The position numbers and the translations under genes are program-made. Shown here one piece after another: positions 1 to 7,134 of a stretch of 19,730 bases of DNA. Positions within the stretch are counted from its first letter, which is position 1. Each line of letters begins with the position of its first letter. The notes beneath the pieces are model-generated. The model did no database searches. It was not told the DNA's origin and saw only the letters and a list, made by a program, of their open reading frames with translations. The DNA is from Candidatus Sumerlaeota bacterium (lineage in GTDB: Bacteria; Sumerlaeota; Sumerlaeia; MWCT01): assembly GCA_026398545.1 (NCBI GenBank), contig JAPLSR010000270.1, positions 1 to 19,730 of the forward strand. The letters are read 5' to 3'.

Positions 1-90
1 GGTATTTAATATTTCTACAAACCAAGTCAAATTTCATCAGAACTGAATAATAATTCGCGTCAAGGGGGAAATTGATTTAGATACACTAAC

Positions 91-210
91 AATCCGCCTG
101 AGGCGGAGAGAATAATAAACCACTGGGAGCACGGGGAAACACGGTGAGGAAATAATATAATCCGCCTGAGGCGGATTTCCCCAGTGAACCCAGTGTCCCC
201 CGTGGTTAAT
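91..210. repeat. Composite inverted-repeat intergenic element, copy 1
   Basis: This fills much of the 248-base gene-free stretch downstream of the ROK kinase gene. Two imperfect arms face each other: 118-152 on the plus strand, and 176-207 read on the minus strand. Both begin AACCAC and continue as roughly 9-10-base units of the form CAC-n-GGG. The palindrome TCCGCCTGAGGCGGA occurs twice, at 93-107 and 161-175. The second extends to an 8-bp stem (159-166 with 170-177) around a TGA loop. Read on the minus strand, that stem is followed by the T-rich stretch ATATTATTT, so it could also terminate the kinase operon. A related element lies at 13876-13970. Bases 1-90 show nothing I can identify. No transposase is present; a non-autonomous or REP-like origin is inference. 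Confidence 0.7.
159..177 (-). terminator. Possible terminator hairpin of the kinase operon
   Basis: AATCCGCC and GGCGGATT form a perfect 8-bp stem with a 3-base loop. On the minus strand it lies about 70 bases past the kinase stop codon and is followed by ATATTATTT, a loose T-rich tail. The same palindrome also occurs without a tail at 93-107, so terminator function is only one reading of a repeated element. Confidence 0.35.
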
Positions 211-248
211 TTTTTTTTTAAGCTTTCTTAAATTTTGTAGGGACGGGG

Positions 249-1214
249 TCAGGGGACGATGCCGCGTTCGATGAGGAGTCCTGCGGCGCCGATAACGCCC
301 GCATCGTTTCCGAGCTCGGCGGCAACGATTTTCAGGTTTTGTGAATGTTCCGCAAAGACGCGTCGTTTGACTTCCTCCCGCGCCGGTTCAAGAAAGATTT
401 CCCCCGCCTTCATCATGCCGCCGCCCACCACAATCACATCGGGATTCAGGACGGCGACGACCACCGACATCCCCAAGCCAAGATAAGTTCCCGCCTCCCG
501 CATCACCATCCCGGCAAAGGCATCCCCGCTCCGGCGTGCATCATCAATCAATTTTGATGTGAGAGTTTTTCCCTCTGCAATCCATTCTTTCAGGATGGTA
601 TTTGCTCCCTGTTTAATTTTTTCCAACGTCCGGCGGACAAGGGAATTGGCGGAGGCATACGCCTCCAGGCATCCGCGATTTCCGCACGGGCACAAATCGC
701 CATCCGGCACAATGGTCATGTGTCCCAGTTCACCGGCGCAGCCTGTGGCGCCGCGGATAAGTTTTCCTTCAATAATGATTCCGCCGCCAACTCCCGTTCC
801 GAGTGTATAGGCGAGCATGATTTCAGCATTGCGACCCGCCCCTTTCCAATATTCCGCATAAGCCATAGCGTTCGCATCATTTTCCAGGTTGGCGGGAATG
901 TCAAAGACCTCCTGTATCCGGTCGCGTAGGGGGATATTGACCCATCCGGGCAGATTAATCGCCCTTCCGACAATTCCCCTTTTTGTATCAATGGGACCCG
1001 GAGAACCAATTCCAATTGCACTGATGGCATTTGTCCCTGTGCCCGCCTCAGAAACGGCAAGCCTCACAGAACGGATGATATTTGCAATAACGCCGTCCGG
1101 TCCCTTTTCCTTCTCGGATGGGATTTCAATCTTTTTGATGAGCTCTCCCTCGTGTGAGACAATAGCCGTTTTGATAAATGTTCCCCCCAAATCGATGCCC
1201 ACAAGATATATCAT
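249..1214 (-). CDS. ROK-family sugar kinase (glucokinase-like)
   Basis: A cytoplasmic ATP-dependent hexose kinase of the ROK family, 321 residues, the usual family length. The N-terminal phosphate-binding loop is GIDLGGT (residues 6-12). The catalytic aspartate is D113 in ENDANA. A glycine-rich segment GTGVGGG lies at 139-145. The ROK zinc site is visible as H165 in GELGH plus C175, C177 and C182 in CPCGNRGC, with E184 after it. There is no N-terminal helix-turn-helix, so this is a kinase and not a ROK repressor. It sits 38 bases after the isomerase-like gene on the same strand, so the two are probably co-transcribed and act on a sugar or sugar acid. Glucose is the commonest substrate for this type, but N-acetylmannosamine or fructose cannot be excluded. 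Confidence 0.9.
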   Translation of the reverse strand: MIYLVGIDLGGTFIKTAIVSHEGELIKKIEIPSEKEKGPDGVIANIIRSVRLAVSEAGTGTNAISAIGIGSPGPIDTKRGIVGRAINLPGWVNIPLRDRIQEVFDIPANLENDANAMAYAEYWKGAGRNAEIMLAYTLGTGVGGGIIIEGKLIRGATGCAGELGHMTIVPDGDLCPCGNRGCLEAYASANSLVRRTLEKIKQGANTILKEWIAEGKTLTSKLIDDARRSGDAFAGMVMREAGTYLGLGMSVVVAVLNPDVIVVGGGMMKAGEIFLEPAREEVKRRVFAEHSQNLKIVAAELGNDAGVIGAAGLLIERGIVP

Positions 1215-1252
1215 GACTCCGTTATCCTTCCTGAAATGAAAAACATCCCTCT

Positions 1253-2038
1253 TTATAAATCCGCCCAGAGTTTGCGAATCTTGTCGCGGCTTGCAATAAG
1301 ATAATCCCGCTCCTTTGAGAAAATTTCAAGAGTTACGGTGTCGTCATAAGGCAGGCGCTTCAGGGCGTCAATGGAATCACGCCATTCAATATTCCCTGCG
1401 CCAATCGGGAGATGGAGGTCATCCTGTCCAAAGTTGTCGCTCATGTGGACATGGATGAGCCGGTTGCCGAGGGCGTGAAGCATCTCCCGCACCTTATTCC
1501 CCCCCGAACCAATATTTGCATGACCGATATCGAGATGAAACCCGATGGCGCCAAAACGGCTGAAAATTGTTCTCAACAGGTTGATATCCTGAAGAAGGGG
1601 GCAGTTTTCCAGCATGAGTTTCACCCCGCGCCTTTCAAACTCCGGGAGAATCTCTTCCAGAAAGCGTGACCAGAGGTCAGCAAGCATCTCCATTGTTGCC
1701 CTTTTAAGGATAAAGCCCGGCAGGGATGTATTGAAGTGTACAGTTATCTTTTCACAGCATAGTTTTGTGAAGGACTCAAGGGTGTTAAGGATGATGGCGG
1801 CGCTGGTTTTACGCAGTTCCGGATAAAGGGAATCGAAGGGGAGATAAAACGCAGTATGTCCGACAATTCCGAGCCTGCTTTCTTTAATGAGTCCGCGAAT
1901 TTTGTCGTGATTCAGCGTTTCAGGGGTCGCATGGGGCGGCTCCAGTGTCAGGTCGATATAATCGAAGCCATTCTCTGCGGCATACAAAATCTCCTCCTCA
2001 AGCCTCAACCACGGGTCATTCATAAATCCAAGTTTCAT
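1253..2038 (-). CDS. Sugar phosphate isomerase/epimerase-like TIM-barrel protein
   Basis: A 261-residue protein of the xylose-isomerase-like TIM barrel superfamily (AP endonuclease 2 fold). It begins MKLGFMND, the usual first strand. Later barrel strands carry the expected metal-ligand positions: the Glu of MLENC, the Asp and His of FHLDIGHANI, the His pair in IHVHMSDN, and a C-terminal Glu in TLEIFS. The segment HLPIGAGNIEW is typical of the family. The start is supported by GAGGTTGG just upstream. It is the first gene of a two-gene minus-strand unit with the ROK kinase. The superfamily includes isomerases, epimerases, dehydratases and endonucleases, so the sugar context comes from the neighbour and the exact reaction is unknown. 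Confidence 0.85.
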   Translation of the reverse strand: MKLGFMNDPWLRLEEEILYAAENGFDYIDLTLEPPHATPETLNHDKIRGLIKESRLGIVGHTAFYLPFDSLYPELRKTSAAIILNTLESFTKLCCEKITVHFNTSLPGFILKRATMEMLADLWSRFLEEILPEFERRGVKLMLENCPLLQDINLLRTIFSRFGAIGFHLDIGHANIGSGGNKVREMLHALGNRLIHVHMSDNFGQDDLHLPIGAGNIEWRDSIDALKRLPYDDTVTLEIFSKERDYLIASRDKIRKLWADL

Positions 2039-2153
2039 AATCCAACCTCACTCTCGTGGAAAAAATAAGTTTGGTCTTCTACTCCATGTATTTTTACATA
2101 TCAATATAATTTTGTGGATAAATGATGATATTTGTTTCTATGAGATATCTGAA

Positions 2154-2182
2154 TTGACATGGCGATAGCATATGATAATAAT
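2154..2182 (+). promoter_or_regulatory. Sigma70-type promoter of the receiver/ligase pair
   Basis: A perfect -35 TTGACA (2154-2159) is followed after 17 bases by AATAAT (2177-2182), five of six matches to the -10 consensus. Transcription would begin near 2189, leaving a leader of only about 23 bases that holds the strong ribosome-binding site AGGAGGGG (2198-2205) before the ATG at 2212. Confidence 0.7.
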
Positions 2183-2211
2183 ATTTATTATTTTTCAGGA
2201 GGGGGAAGCGT

Positions 2212-2589
2212 ATGTCCAAACTGATTTATATTATTGATGATGAAAAGGAGATTTGCGAACTCATGAGGATTGTCCTCGAGAGTCGTAATTATACAGTTCA
2301 GGTTGGCTACGATGGCGATGATGCCTTGAAGATGATTGAGAAGAAGAAACCCGACCTCCTGATTATCGACCTGATGATGCCCAGGATAAACGGATATGAG
2401 GTCATTGCACGCCTGAAAGATATACCTGAGACAGCGCAGATTCCCATCATGGTTTTGACAAGCCTGACGAAAGGGTCACGAAAGAGCGATGAGGAATGGA
2501 AAAAAAGTCTTGCTGTCCAGGATTTCATCACAAAGCCGTTTGAGCCTCTGGGTATTCTGAAACGTGTTCAGGACATTATCGGACAATAA
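2212..2589 (+). CDS. Stand-alone response-regulator receiver protein
   Basis: A 125-residue CheY-like protein made of a single receiver domain and no output domain. All signature residues are present: the acidic pair D9/D10, phospho-acceptor D53 in IIDLMMP, T83 in VLTS, and K108 in TKPFEP. It should therefore be phosphorylatable by a histidine kinase, although none is encoded in the window. The region 86-103 between T83 and K108 is longer and more charged than in CheY (TKGSRKSDEEWKKS), as in other stand-alone receivers. It has a strong promoter and ribosome-binding site, and the ligase-like gene begins 35 bases after its stop, so the two probably form one transcript. A role in controlling glycan assembly or motility is inference. 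Confidence 0.92.
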   Translation: MSKLIYIIDDEKEICELMRIVLESRNYTVQVGYDGDDALKMIEKKKPDLLIIDLMMPRINGYEVIARLKDIPETAQIPIMVLTSLTKGSRKSDEEWKKSLAVQDFITKPFEPLGILKRVQDIIGQ

Positions 2590-2624
2590 GTCTCAGACCG
2601 GGGATTGAGCGCAGGAGTTTGTAT

Positions 2625-5003
2625 TTGAGCCATAAAGAGACAGATAATCACAGTCGAGTGCATCATCGCGACTTATTTATCCGGTTGGGGCTTGGGGCAT
2701 TATCCCTCTTTCTGGTAACGCTTGTCTGCGTCCTGTTACATTTCGTCGATTTTATCGGGGTCATTGCCTTTTTAATCCTGCTTGCTGTCTCAATTGTTAA
2801 ACCAAATTATCTTATATATTTTCTTGCCCTGATTTTGCCATTTTTCGGAAACAACCCCGGCGGCAGGCATACACTTTATTTCATCGACCTGATGGTCATG
2901 CTCATTCTCCTTCGCTGGCTTATTCCTCTGATATGGGCACAGAGACCCACGATTACAGGTTCCCCCCTCGGAGTCTGGATATGGTTGTTTTTTATTGTGA
3001 CCATATTTTCCCTTATTCCATTGCGCCACGAACTGGCAATGTCCTATTTATGGGTAGGAGACCCCTTTTGGTTTGTGCAACGCATTTACACCGCTTATGC
3101 GGTAGATATATTCTGGTCTATCCGCCATGTCCTTGACCTCTTTATCTCAATCCTCTTTTTCTATTTTGTCATCAACAATCTGAGGAGCGAGGCTCAATTA
3201 AGGAACATCGGGCTATCCGCGCTTGCCGGACTCCTTATTGCCATAATATCCGGAATACTTGATTTTCACAAGGTGATTGACCTGACCTTCTTCCGTCCTC
3301 TGAATCCGGACATTCAGAGGTTTGGGTATGACCGGCTGATGAGTCTTTTTTATCATTCAGACTGGTTTGCGCAATATATGGTTGTTCTCGCCCCATTTTT
3401 TCTGGCGCCCTTTCTCATTCACGGGAAAAAGTGGAAAAAGGGAACCGTCCTTCTGGGTTTTCTTATACTTTATGCCGTTATCTTCACCTATCAGCGAGCG
3501 GCATGGCTTGCATTTCTCGCATCCCTTTTCATCCTCATTTTATCCGGAGGCGGTGGATTTCTCAAGCGTTCCAACTTGAGGCGAATCCTGTATGTTTCCT
3601 TCATAATCCTTTTTGTTCTGGTGGTTGGATTTTATGCCCTCTTTTTGACTCGCGCCGGTGTTTTGACAGCACTCGCACAACGTGCGCGACAAACATTTTT
3701 CTATGAGGACCGCACCCGTATATGGGACCAGGCGCTTTTGCTTTATGAGAAAAAACCGCTCTTTGGAGTTGGGATGGGAAATTATTATTATTACCACCGC
3801 TCCACCTTTCCACCGGGACACCCCTATTACAGGTTTGATAAGGTCAATGCTCATAATACCTATCTGCAGCTCCTGACAGAAAGAGGTCCGTTCGCCCTGA
3901 TTCTGTTTCTTCTCCTTTTATACCATGCCATGAGGGCTGGAGTCCTGGTGTTCAGGAAGAGTGAGGAGGGTTCCAAAAGACGTATTATTTCCGGAGCGGC
4001 GGTGGCATCCCTCACCGCATTTGCTTTTTATGGCATGGCGCAGTATATATTTTACATCCGCATCGTGGAGCTTATATTCTGGTTCATCCTTGGTCTTGTT
4101 GCTCACATGGCGTTACAATATGATTATTCCATATGCGCCTCATTCCAGAGGGCTTGCGCATCCACTGTAAAGGGATTTGTTTTGTTGCTTTTTCTTCTTC
4201 TTGTTTTGTTTCAGTCCTCCACAAGAGACCTTTTTTTCTGGAATGAATACAAAAACAATGAGAGTTTTATGGGGTCATGGGTTGATTCCTGGAATGAATT
4301 CCGCATCAGGTGCAGTGAGGAGGTGCTTGAGGCGCGATTTGTTGTCCTTCATCCCGATGCGGCAAAGAGACCGGTTCGTGTGGATATGCTCGTGAATGGG
4401 AAAACACTCGCCACTTTTGCCGCGAGGGATAACCAGCCACATGAGATGGCGGCAATTATTCCCCTTGAGATGTCCCAGCCTCTTTGCATCCGATTCCGCA
4501 CCGACCGTGTAATCAGGGCGTCTGACCTTTTCCCCGGTGTGATAAACAGGCGACCCTATTACTGCATTGTGGGTAGAGAGATAGAGAGTCGTCCTCTTGG
4601 ACTGAAGGGCGTAGGATTCTCAAAATGGGAAAAGATTGGTGAACTCCGATTCCGTTGGACTACGGAAAAGGATGCCCTGTGTGATATCAAAGTCACATCG
4701 CCGTTTCTTGTTTTGCGGCTCAGCGCTGCCAACCCTGACCTCGCCCCCAAGCCTCTCAAAGTCACACTCGCCCTTTCAGGAAAATGGGGTGAAGAGCTAT
4801 ATTCAAGAAACCTCACATTCAACTCTCAGCAGACTATAAAGGAAGCGAGATTTGACCTTTCACCCTATATCGGGCGCAAGGTGAGACTTAATATTCAGGT
4901 TGACCGTTTGTTCTGTCCCATAGACAGCGGGGAAAGTGATACGCGCTATCTGGGCGTTTATGTCTCTGAGCCATTATGGGAGGCGCAGAAGGGGAATAAA
5001 TGA
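2625..5003 (+). CDS. O-antigen ligase/polymerase-like membrane protein with duplicated C-terminal domain
   Basis: A 792-residue inner-membrane protein. Residues 1 to about 535 hold roughly 12-14 hydrophobic helices of the Wzy/WaaL (O-antigen ligase) superfamily. The family signature is a Tyr/His-rich periplasmic loop followed by AHNTYLQLLTERG, whose His is the usual functional residue. After the last helix (about 517-533) come some 250 soluble residues, where members usually stop or carry TPRs. These contain two similar segments, each ending in a motif that starts Asp-Arg (D627 and D760) and runs on as DR-x5-D ... R-Y. The TTG at 2625 is preferred because AGGAG (2613-2617) lies 7 bases upstream; the TTG at 2619 is too close. 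It follows the receiver gene by 35 bases, and its tail overlaps thiD on the other strand by 46 bases. Whether it polymerises or ligates glycan is not decidable here. Confidence 0.85.
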   Translation: MSHKETDNHSRVHHRDLFIRLGLGALSLFLVTLVCVLLHFVDFIGVIAFLILLAVSIVKPNYLIYFLALILPFFGNNPGGRHTLYFIDLMVMLILLRWLIPLIWAQRPTITGSPLGVWIWLFFIVTIFSLIPLRHELAMSYLWVGDPFWFVQRIYTAYAVDIFWSIRHVLDLFISILFFYFVINNLRSEAQLRNIGLSALAGLLIAIISGILDFHKVIDLTFFRPLNPDIQRFGYDRLMSLFYHSDWFAQYMVVLAPFFLAPFLIHGKKWKKGTVLLGFLILYAVIFTYQRAAWLAFLASLFILILSGGGGFLKRSNLRRILYVSFIILFVLVVGFYALFLTRAGVLTALAQRARQTFFYEDRTRIWDQALLLYEKKPLFGVGMGNYYYYHRSTFPPGHPYYRFDKVNAHNTYLQLLTERGPFALILFLLLLYHAMRAGVLVFRKSEEGSKRRIISGAAVASLTAFAFYGMAQYIFYIRIVELIFWFILGLVAHMALQYDYSICASFQRACASTVKGFVLLLFLLLVLFQSSTRDLFFWNEYKNNESFMGSWVDSWNEFRIRCSEEVLEARFVVLHPDAAKRPVRVDMLVNGKTLATFAARDNQPHEMAAIIPLEMSQPLCIRFRTDRVIRASDLFPGVINRRPYYCIVGREIESRPLGLKGVGFSKWEKIGELRFRWTTEKDALCDIKVTSPFLVLRLSAANPDLAPKPLKVTLALSGKWGEELYSRNLTFNSQQTIKEARFDLSPYIGRKVRLNIQVDRLFCPIDSGESDTRYLGVYVSEPLWEAQKGNK

Positions 5004-5770
5004 TTCACAGGTGAGATGCCATGTCCGAGGGGTCGGGCATGGCGGAGCGCCTCCGTCACGTAATTCTTTGCAAGACGAACGGCGTCCCTCGTGGATTTGC
5101 CCAGCGCCAGATAAGCGGCAATGGCGGCGGAAAGTGCGCACCCTGTGCCGTGTGTGTTTTGCGTCCTTATATAGGGCGATTCCAACTGTTCACACTTTTT
5201 TCCGTCAAAGAAGATATCAACCGCCGATGCGCCCTTAAGATGTCCCCCCTTGATAAGGACGCTCTTCGCGCCAAGGGCGGCAATCTCTTTTGCCGCATCC
5301 CGCATCTCCTCATGATTGCGGATTGCCCTTTTTACAAGAACCCCTGCCTCATAGAGGTTTGGTGTGATGATGGTGGCAAGGGGGATGAGCTCGTTCCTGA
5401 GAACATCAATGGTGTCCTCCTCGAGGAGGCGGCTTCCATCCTTTGCAACCATTACAGGGTCAACCACTATCCTCTCCAGATTGAACTCCTTCAGGAGCCG
5501 CACCGTGCATCTTGTGAGGGCGGAATTCAGCAGCATGCCGGTCTTGACCGCATCCGTTCCAATGTCAGTGAGCACGGAGCGAATCTCGAGTTCCAGGAAT
5601 TCGGGAGAGACCCCAAGGATTCCCTGGATGCCGAGTGTGTTCTGTGCTGTCAGGGCAGTGATGGCGGACATACCGAAGACGCCGAGGTTGTGAAAGGTCT
5701 TGAGGTCTGCCTGAATCCCGGCACCTCCGCCTGAATCGGAACCGGCTATGGTCAGCGCCCTCGGATACAT
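4958..5770 (-). CDS. thiD: Hydroxymethylpyrimidine/phosphomethylpyrimidine kinase
   Basis: ThiD phosphorylates HMP and then HMP-P to give HMP-PP, the pyrimidine half of thiamine diphosphate. At 270 residues it has normal length. Motifs in order: IAGSDSGGGAGIQADLKTF (8-26) for substrate and phosphate binding, VVDPVMVAKDG (102-112), ITPNLYEA (135-142), and the anion-hole/catalytic HGTGC (207-211). The start at MYPRALTIAGSDS matches the family. It overlaps the end of the DUF374 gene by 19 bases, so translational coupling is likely. It also overlaps the ligase gene by 46 bases tail to tail. No other thiamine gene or THI-box-like leader is visible nearby, so it is a scattered thi gene in a housekeeping operon. 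Confidence 0.95.
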   Translation of the reverse strand: MYPRALTIAGSDSGGGAGIQADLKTFHNLGVFGMSAITALTAQNTLGIQGILGVSPEFLELEIRSVLTDIGTDAVKTGMLLNSALTRCTVRLLKEFNLERIVVDPVMVAKDGSRLLEEDTIDVLRNELIPLATIITPNLYEAGVLVKRAIRNHEEMRDAAKEIAALGAKSVLIKGGHLKGASAVDIFFDGKKCEQLESPYIRTQNTHGTGCALSAAIAAYLALGKSTRDAVRLAKNYVTEALRHARPLGHGISPVNHLFPFCASHNGSET

Positions 5771-6414
5771 CTCTCGTCATCATTCCTTTCCATCTTCAGT
5801 TTCAGCAGTGTTTCCTCGAGTTCCTTTCTGACCAGCTCCATGGCGTCCTCTTTCAAATCGGGTGCGACCTTGATGGGTTTGCCCAGAATGCAACGGCAGC
5901 GGGTGAAAGGGAGCGGGATTTCACAGCGGTCCCAGGAGCGCAGGGTGATTTTATGGTGTGCGTTAATGGCGGCGGGGAGTATGGCGGCTCCTGTTGTCTT
6001 GGCAAGCAAGATGACGCCCGGCTTGACAATGAAGCGTGGACCGCGTGGACCGTCCACGGCAATGGCGGTTGTTTTTTCCTGTTCCAGAAGGTCCTTAAGG
6101 GAAAGGAGGGCGCTCATGCCCCCGCGTGAACTTGACCCCCTGACGGTTCCAAATCCCAGCCTTTGGAGAAAGCGAGATAGAATTTCCCCATCGCGGCTCC
6201 GACTGGTAAGTATGTGAAACATCCTTTTTTTATTTTCCATTGCGCCAGCCGCGGCAACGGTAAACATATCTCCATGCCAGAAACTGACGATAAATCCTTT
6301 ATCAGCGGCAATCAATTCATTCAGATATATGCTATTCACATAATCAATCCGCAGAGTTGCCCACCAGAGGCGGATTATGAAATATCCAAGCGGGAGAAAA
6401 ATGGTTCGAAGCAA
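5752..6414 (-). CDS. DUF374-family lysophospholipid acyltransferase-like protein
   Basis: A 220-residue membrane-associated protein of the DUF374 group within the PlsC/LPLAT acyltransferase superfamily. The catalytic-type motif appears as SFWHGDMF, followed by SRSRDGE, RGSSSRGG, the hallmark VDGPRGPR and a final LGKPI block. A single N-terminal hydrophobic stretch would anchor it in the inner membrane. In Gram-negatives such genes often lie beside lipid A/Kdo genes, and an acyl transfer to lipid A or a lysolipid is likely but unproven. The start is uncertain. The TTG at 6414 has no clear ribosome-binding site. The frame stays open upstream to a stop at 6499-6501, and a CTG at 6466-6468 lies 8 bases after GAGGAGG, adding 18 residues. 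It lies between HU and thiD. Confidence 0.85.
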   Translation of the reverse strand: MLRTIFLPLGYFIIRLWWATLRIDYVNSIYLNELIAADKGFIVSFWHGDMFTVAAAGAMENKKRMFHILTSRSRDGEILSRFLQRLGFGTVRGSSSRGGMSALLSLKDLLEQEKTTAIAVDGPRGPRFIVKPGVILLAKTTGAAILPAAINAHHKITLRSWDRCEIPLPFTRCRCILGKPIKVAPDLKEDAMELVRKELEETLLKLKMERNDDERCIRGR

Positions 6415-6593
6415 AAGATACTTCAGGTTTTTGAAGAGGTTCGACTTCTTTTGCCTTTTAATATCCAGACTGAGTTCCTCCTCACAGCCATAAAACGTTC
6501 AGAGGACAAGCGTGGCAAGTAATTCAAAAGGCGGATTTTTATCTATCATGGCTATCCGGCTGTAAATGCGAAAAATCGGCAGTCATATGAGAA

Positions 6594-6869
6594 TTATTTA
6601 TTCACAAGTTCCCTGAAAGCCTTGCCCGGTTTAAAGACAGCCACCCTCTTGGGCGGGATATTTATCTTTTCCCCGGTGCGGGGATTTCGCCCCATCCGTG
6701 CCATCTTTTTTTTGGTGTAGAAGGTGCCAAAGCCGACAATACAGACCTTTTCCCCCTTCCGAATAGCCTTCTTAAGAGAGTCCAGAAAAAATTCAAGCGT
6801 CTCAATGGATTGATTCCTTGAAAGGCCTGTCTTTTCCATAAGTAACCTTACCACTTCAGCCTTAGTCAT
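6594..6869 (-). CDS. HU/IHF-family DNA-binding protein
   Basis: A 91-residue histone-like nucleoid protein that bends DNA as a dimer. The helical N-terminus begins MTKAEVVRLLMEKTGLS. The core has VGFGTF (45-50). The beta-arm carries GRNPRTGEKINIPP, with the intercalating proline at P63. The C-terminus GKAFRELVNK is typical. The ribosome-binding site AGAGGGGAA precedes the ATG. HU and IHF-alpha cannot be separated on sequence alone; the residues fit a generic HU. It is the first of three minus-strand genes (HU, DUF374, thiD). The gap to the next gene is over 120 bases, so co-transcription is not certain. Confidence 0.95.
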   Translation of the reverse strand: MTKAEVVRLLMEKTGLSRNQSIETLEFFLDSLKKAIRKGEKVCIVGFGTFYTKKKMARMGRNPRTGEKINIPPKRVAVFKPGKAFRELVNK

Positions 6870-6918
6870 AATATTCCCCTCTTAAATTTCTGTCAGTTTT
6901 GATGAATAGCAATGACCT

Positions 6919-6950
6919 TTTATACATATTTGTATCTGTCAATATGTCAA
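6919..6950 (-). promoter_or_regulatory. Possible HU promoter region with tandem TTGACA
   Basis: On the minus strand, TTGACA occurs twice, at 6945-6950 and 6937-6942, upstream of TATAAA (6919-6924). The spacers are 20 and 12 bases, neither ideal, so the working pair is unclear. The region is AT-rich and lies upstream of HU, as a promoter should. Confidence 0.3.
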
Positions 6951-7029
6951 GATAAAAAACAGTAAAGGATAACCCTGTAAATGTGCAACTTGAATAGGCA
7001 TGTTCTAAGTTGACTTATCAAGGAGATTA

Positions 7030-7089
7030 ATGAGTATATTCCAGATTGTTTTCGGGTCATGCCTGATACAATTGGTTATGGAACCCTGA
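7030..7089 (+). CDS. Short leader-type ORF upstream of the IspH-UbiA gene
   Basis: A 19-codon ORF, MSIFQIVFGSCLIQLVMEP, with a good ribosome-binding site AAGGAG (7020-7025) 4 bases before the ATG. It ends 45 bases before the IspH-UbiA start. The peptide is mostly hydrophobic. A second ORF of ten codons (7103-7135) ends TGATG, with its stop overlapping the ispH ATG. Whether either is translated is unknown; a leader-peptide role is inference. A weak promoter-like TTGACT (7010-7015) with TATATT (7035-7040) has a 19-base spacer. The TATATT falls inside this ORF, so that promoter would not transcribe it. Confidence 0.3.
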   Translation: MSIFQIVFGSCLIQLVMEP

Positions 7090-7134
7090 GAGAGCCATCC
7101 GCATGGGTTGTCCTTACATAAAAGGAAGACCTTG

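Noticed and set aside
4958..5003. 46-base tail-to-tail overlap of the ligase and thiD genes as a possible frameshift or assembly error
   Set aside because: Both proteins end normally for their families, and convergent overlaps of this size are not rare.
5021..5734. Long plus-strand ORF of 237 codons
   Set aside because: It lies wholly antisense to thiD, and its translation shows no family motif, whereas thiD has all of its motifs.
6352..6378. ATCCGC ... GCGGAT arms resembling the intergenic palindrome
   Set aside because: It lies inside the DUF374 coding region with a 15-base unrelated centre and lacks the CCTGAGG core; chance is likely.
7108..7134. TTG start for IspH-UbiA
   Set aside because: The ATG at 7135 has AGGAAG upstream and matches the usual IspH N-terminus.
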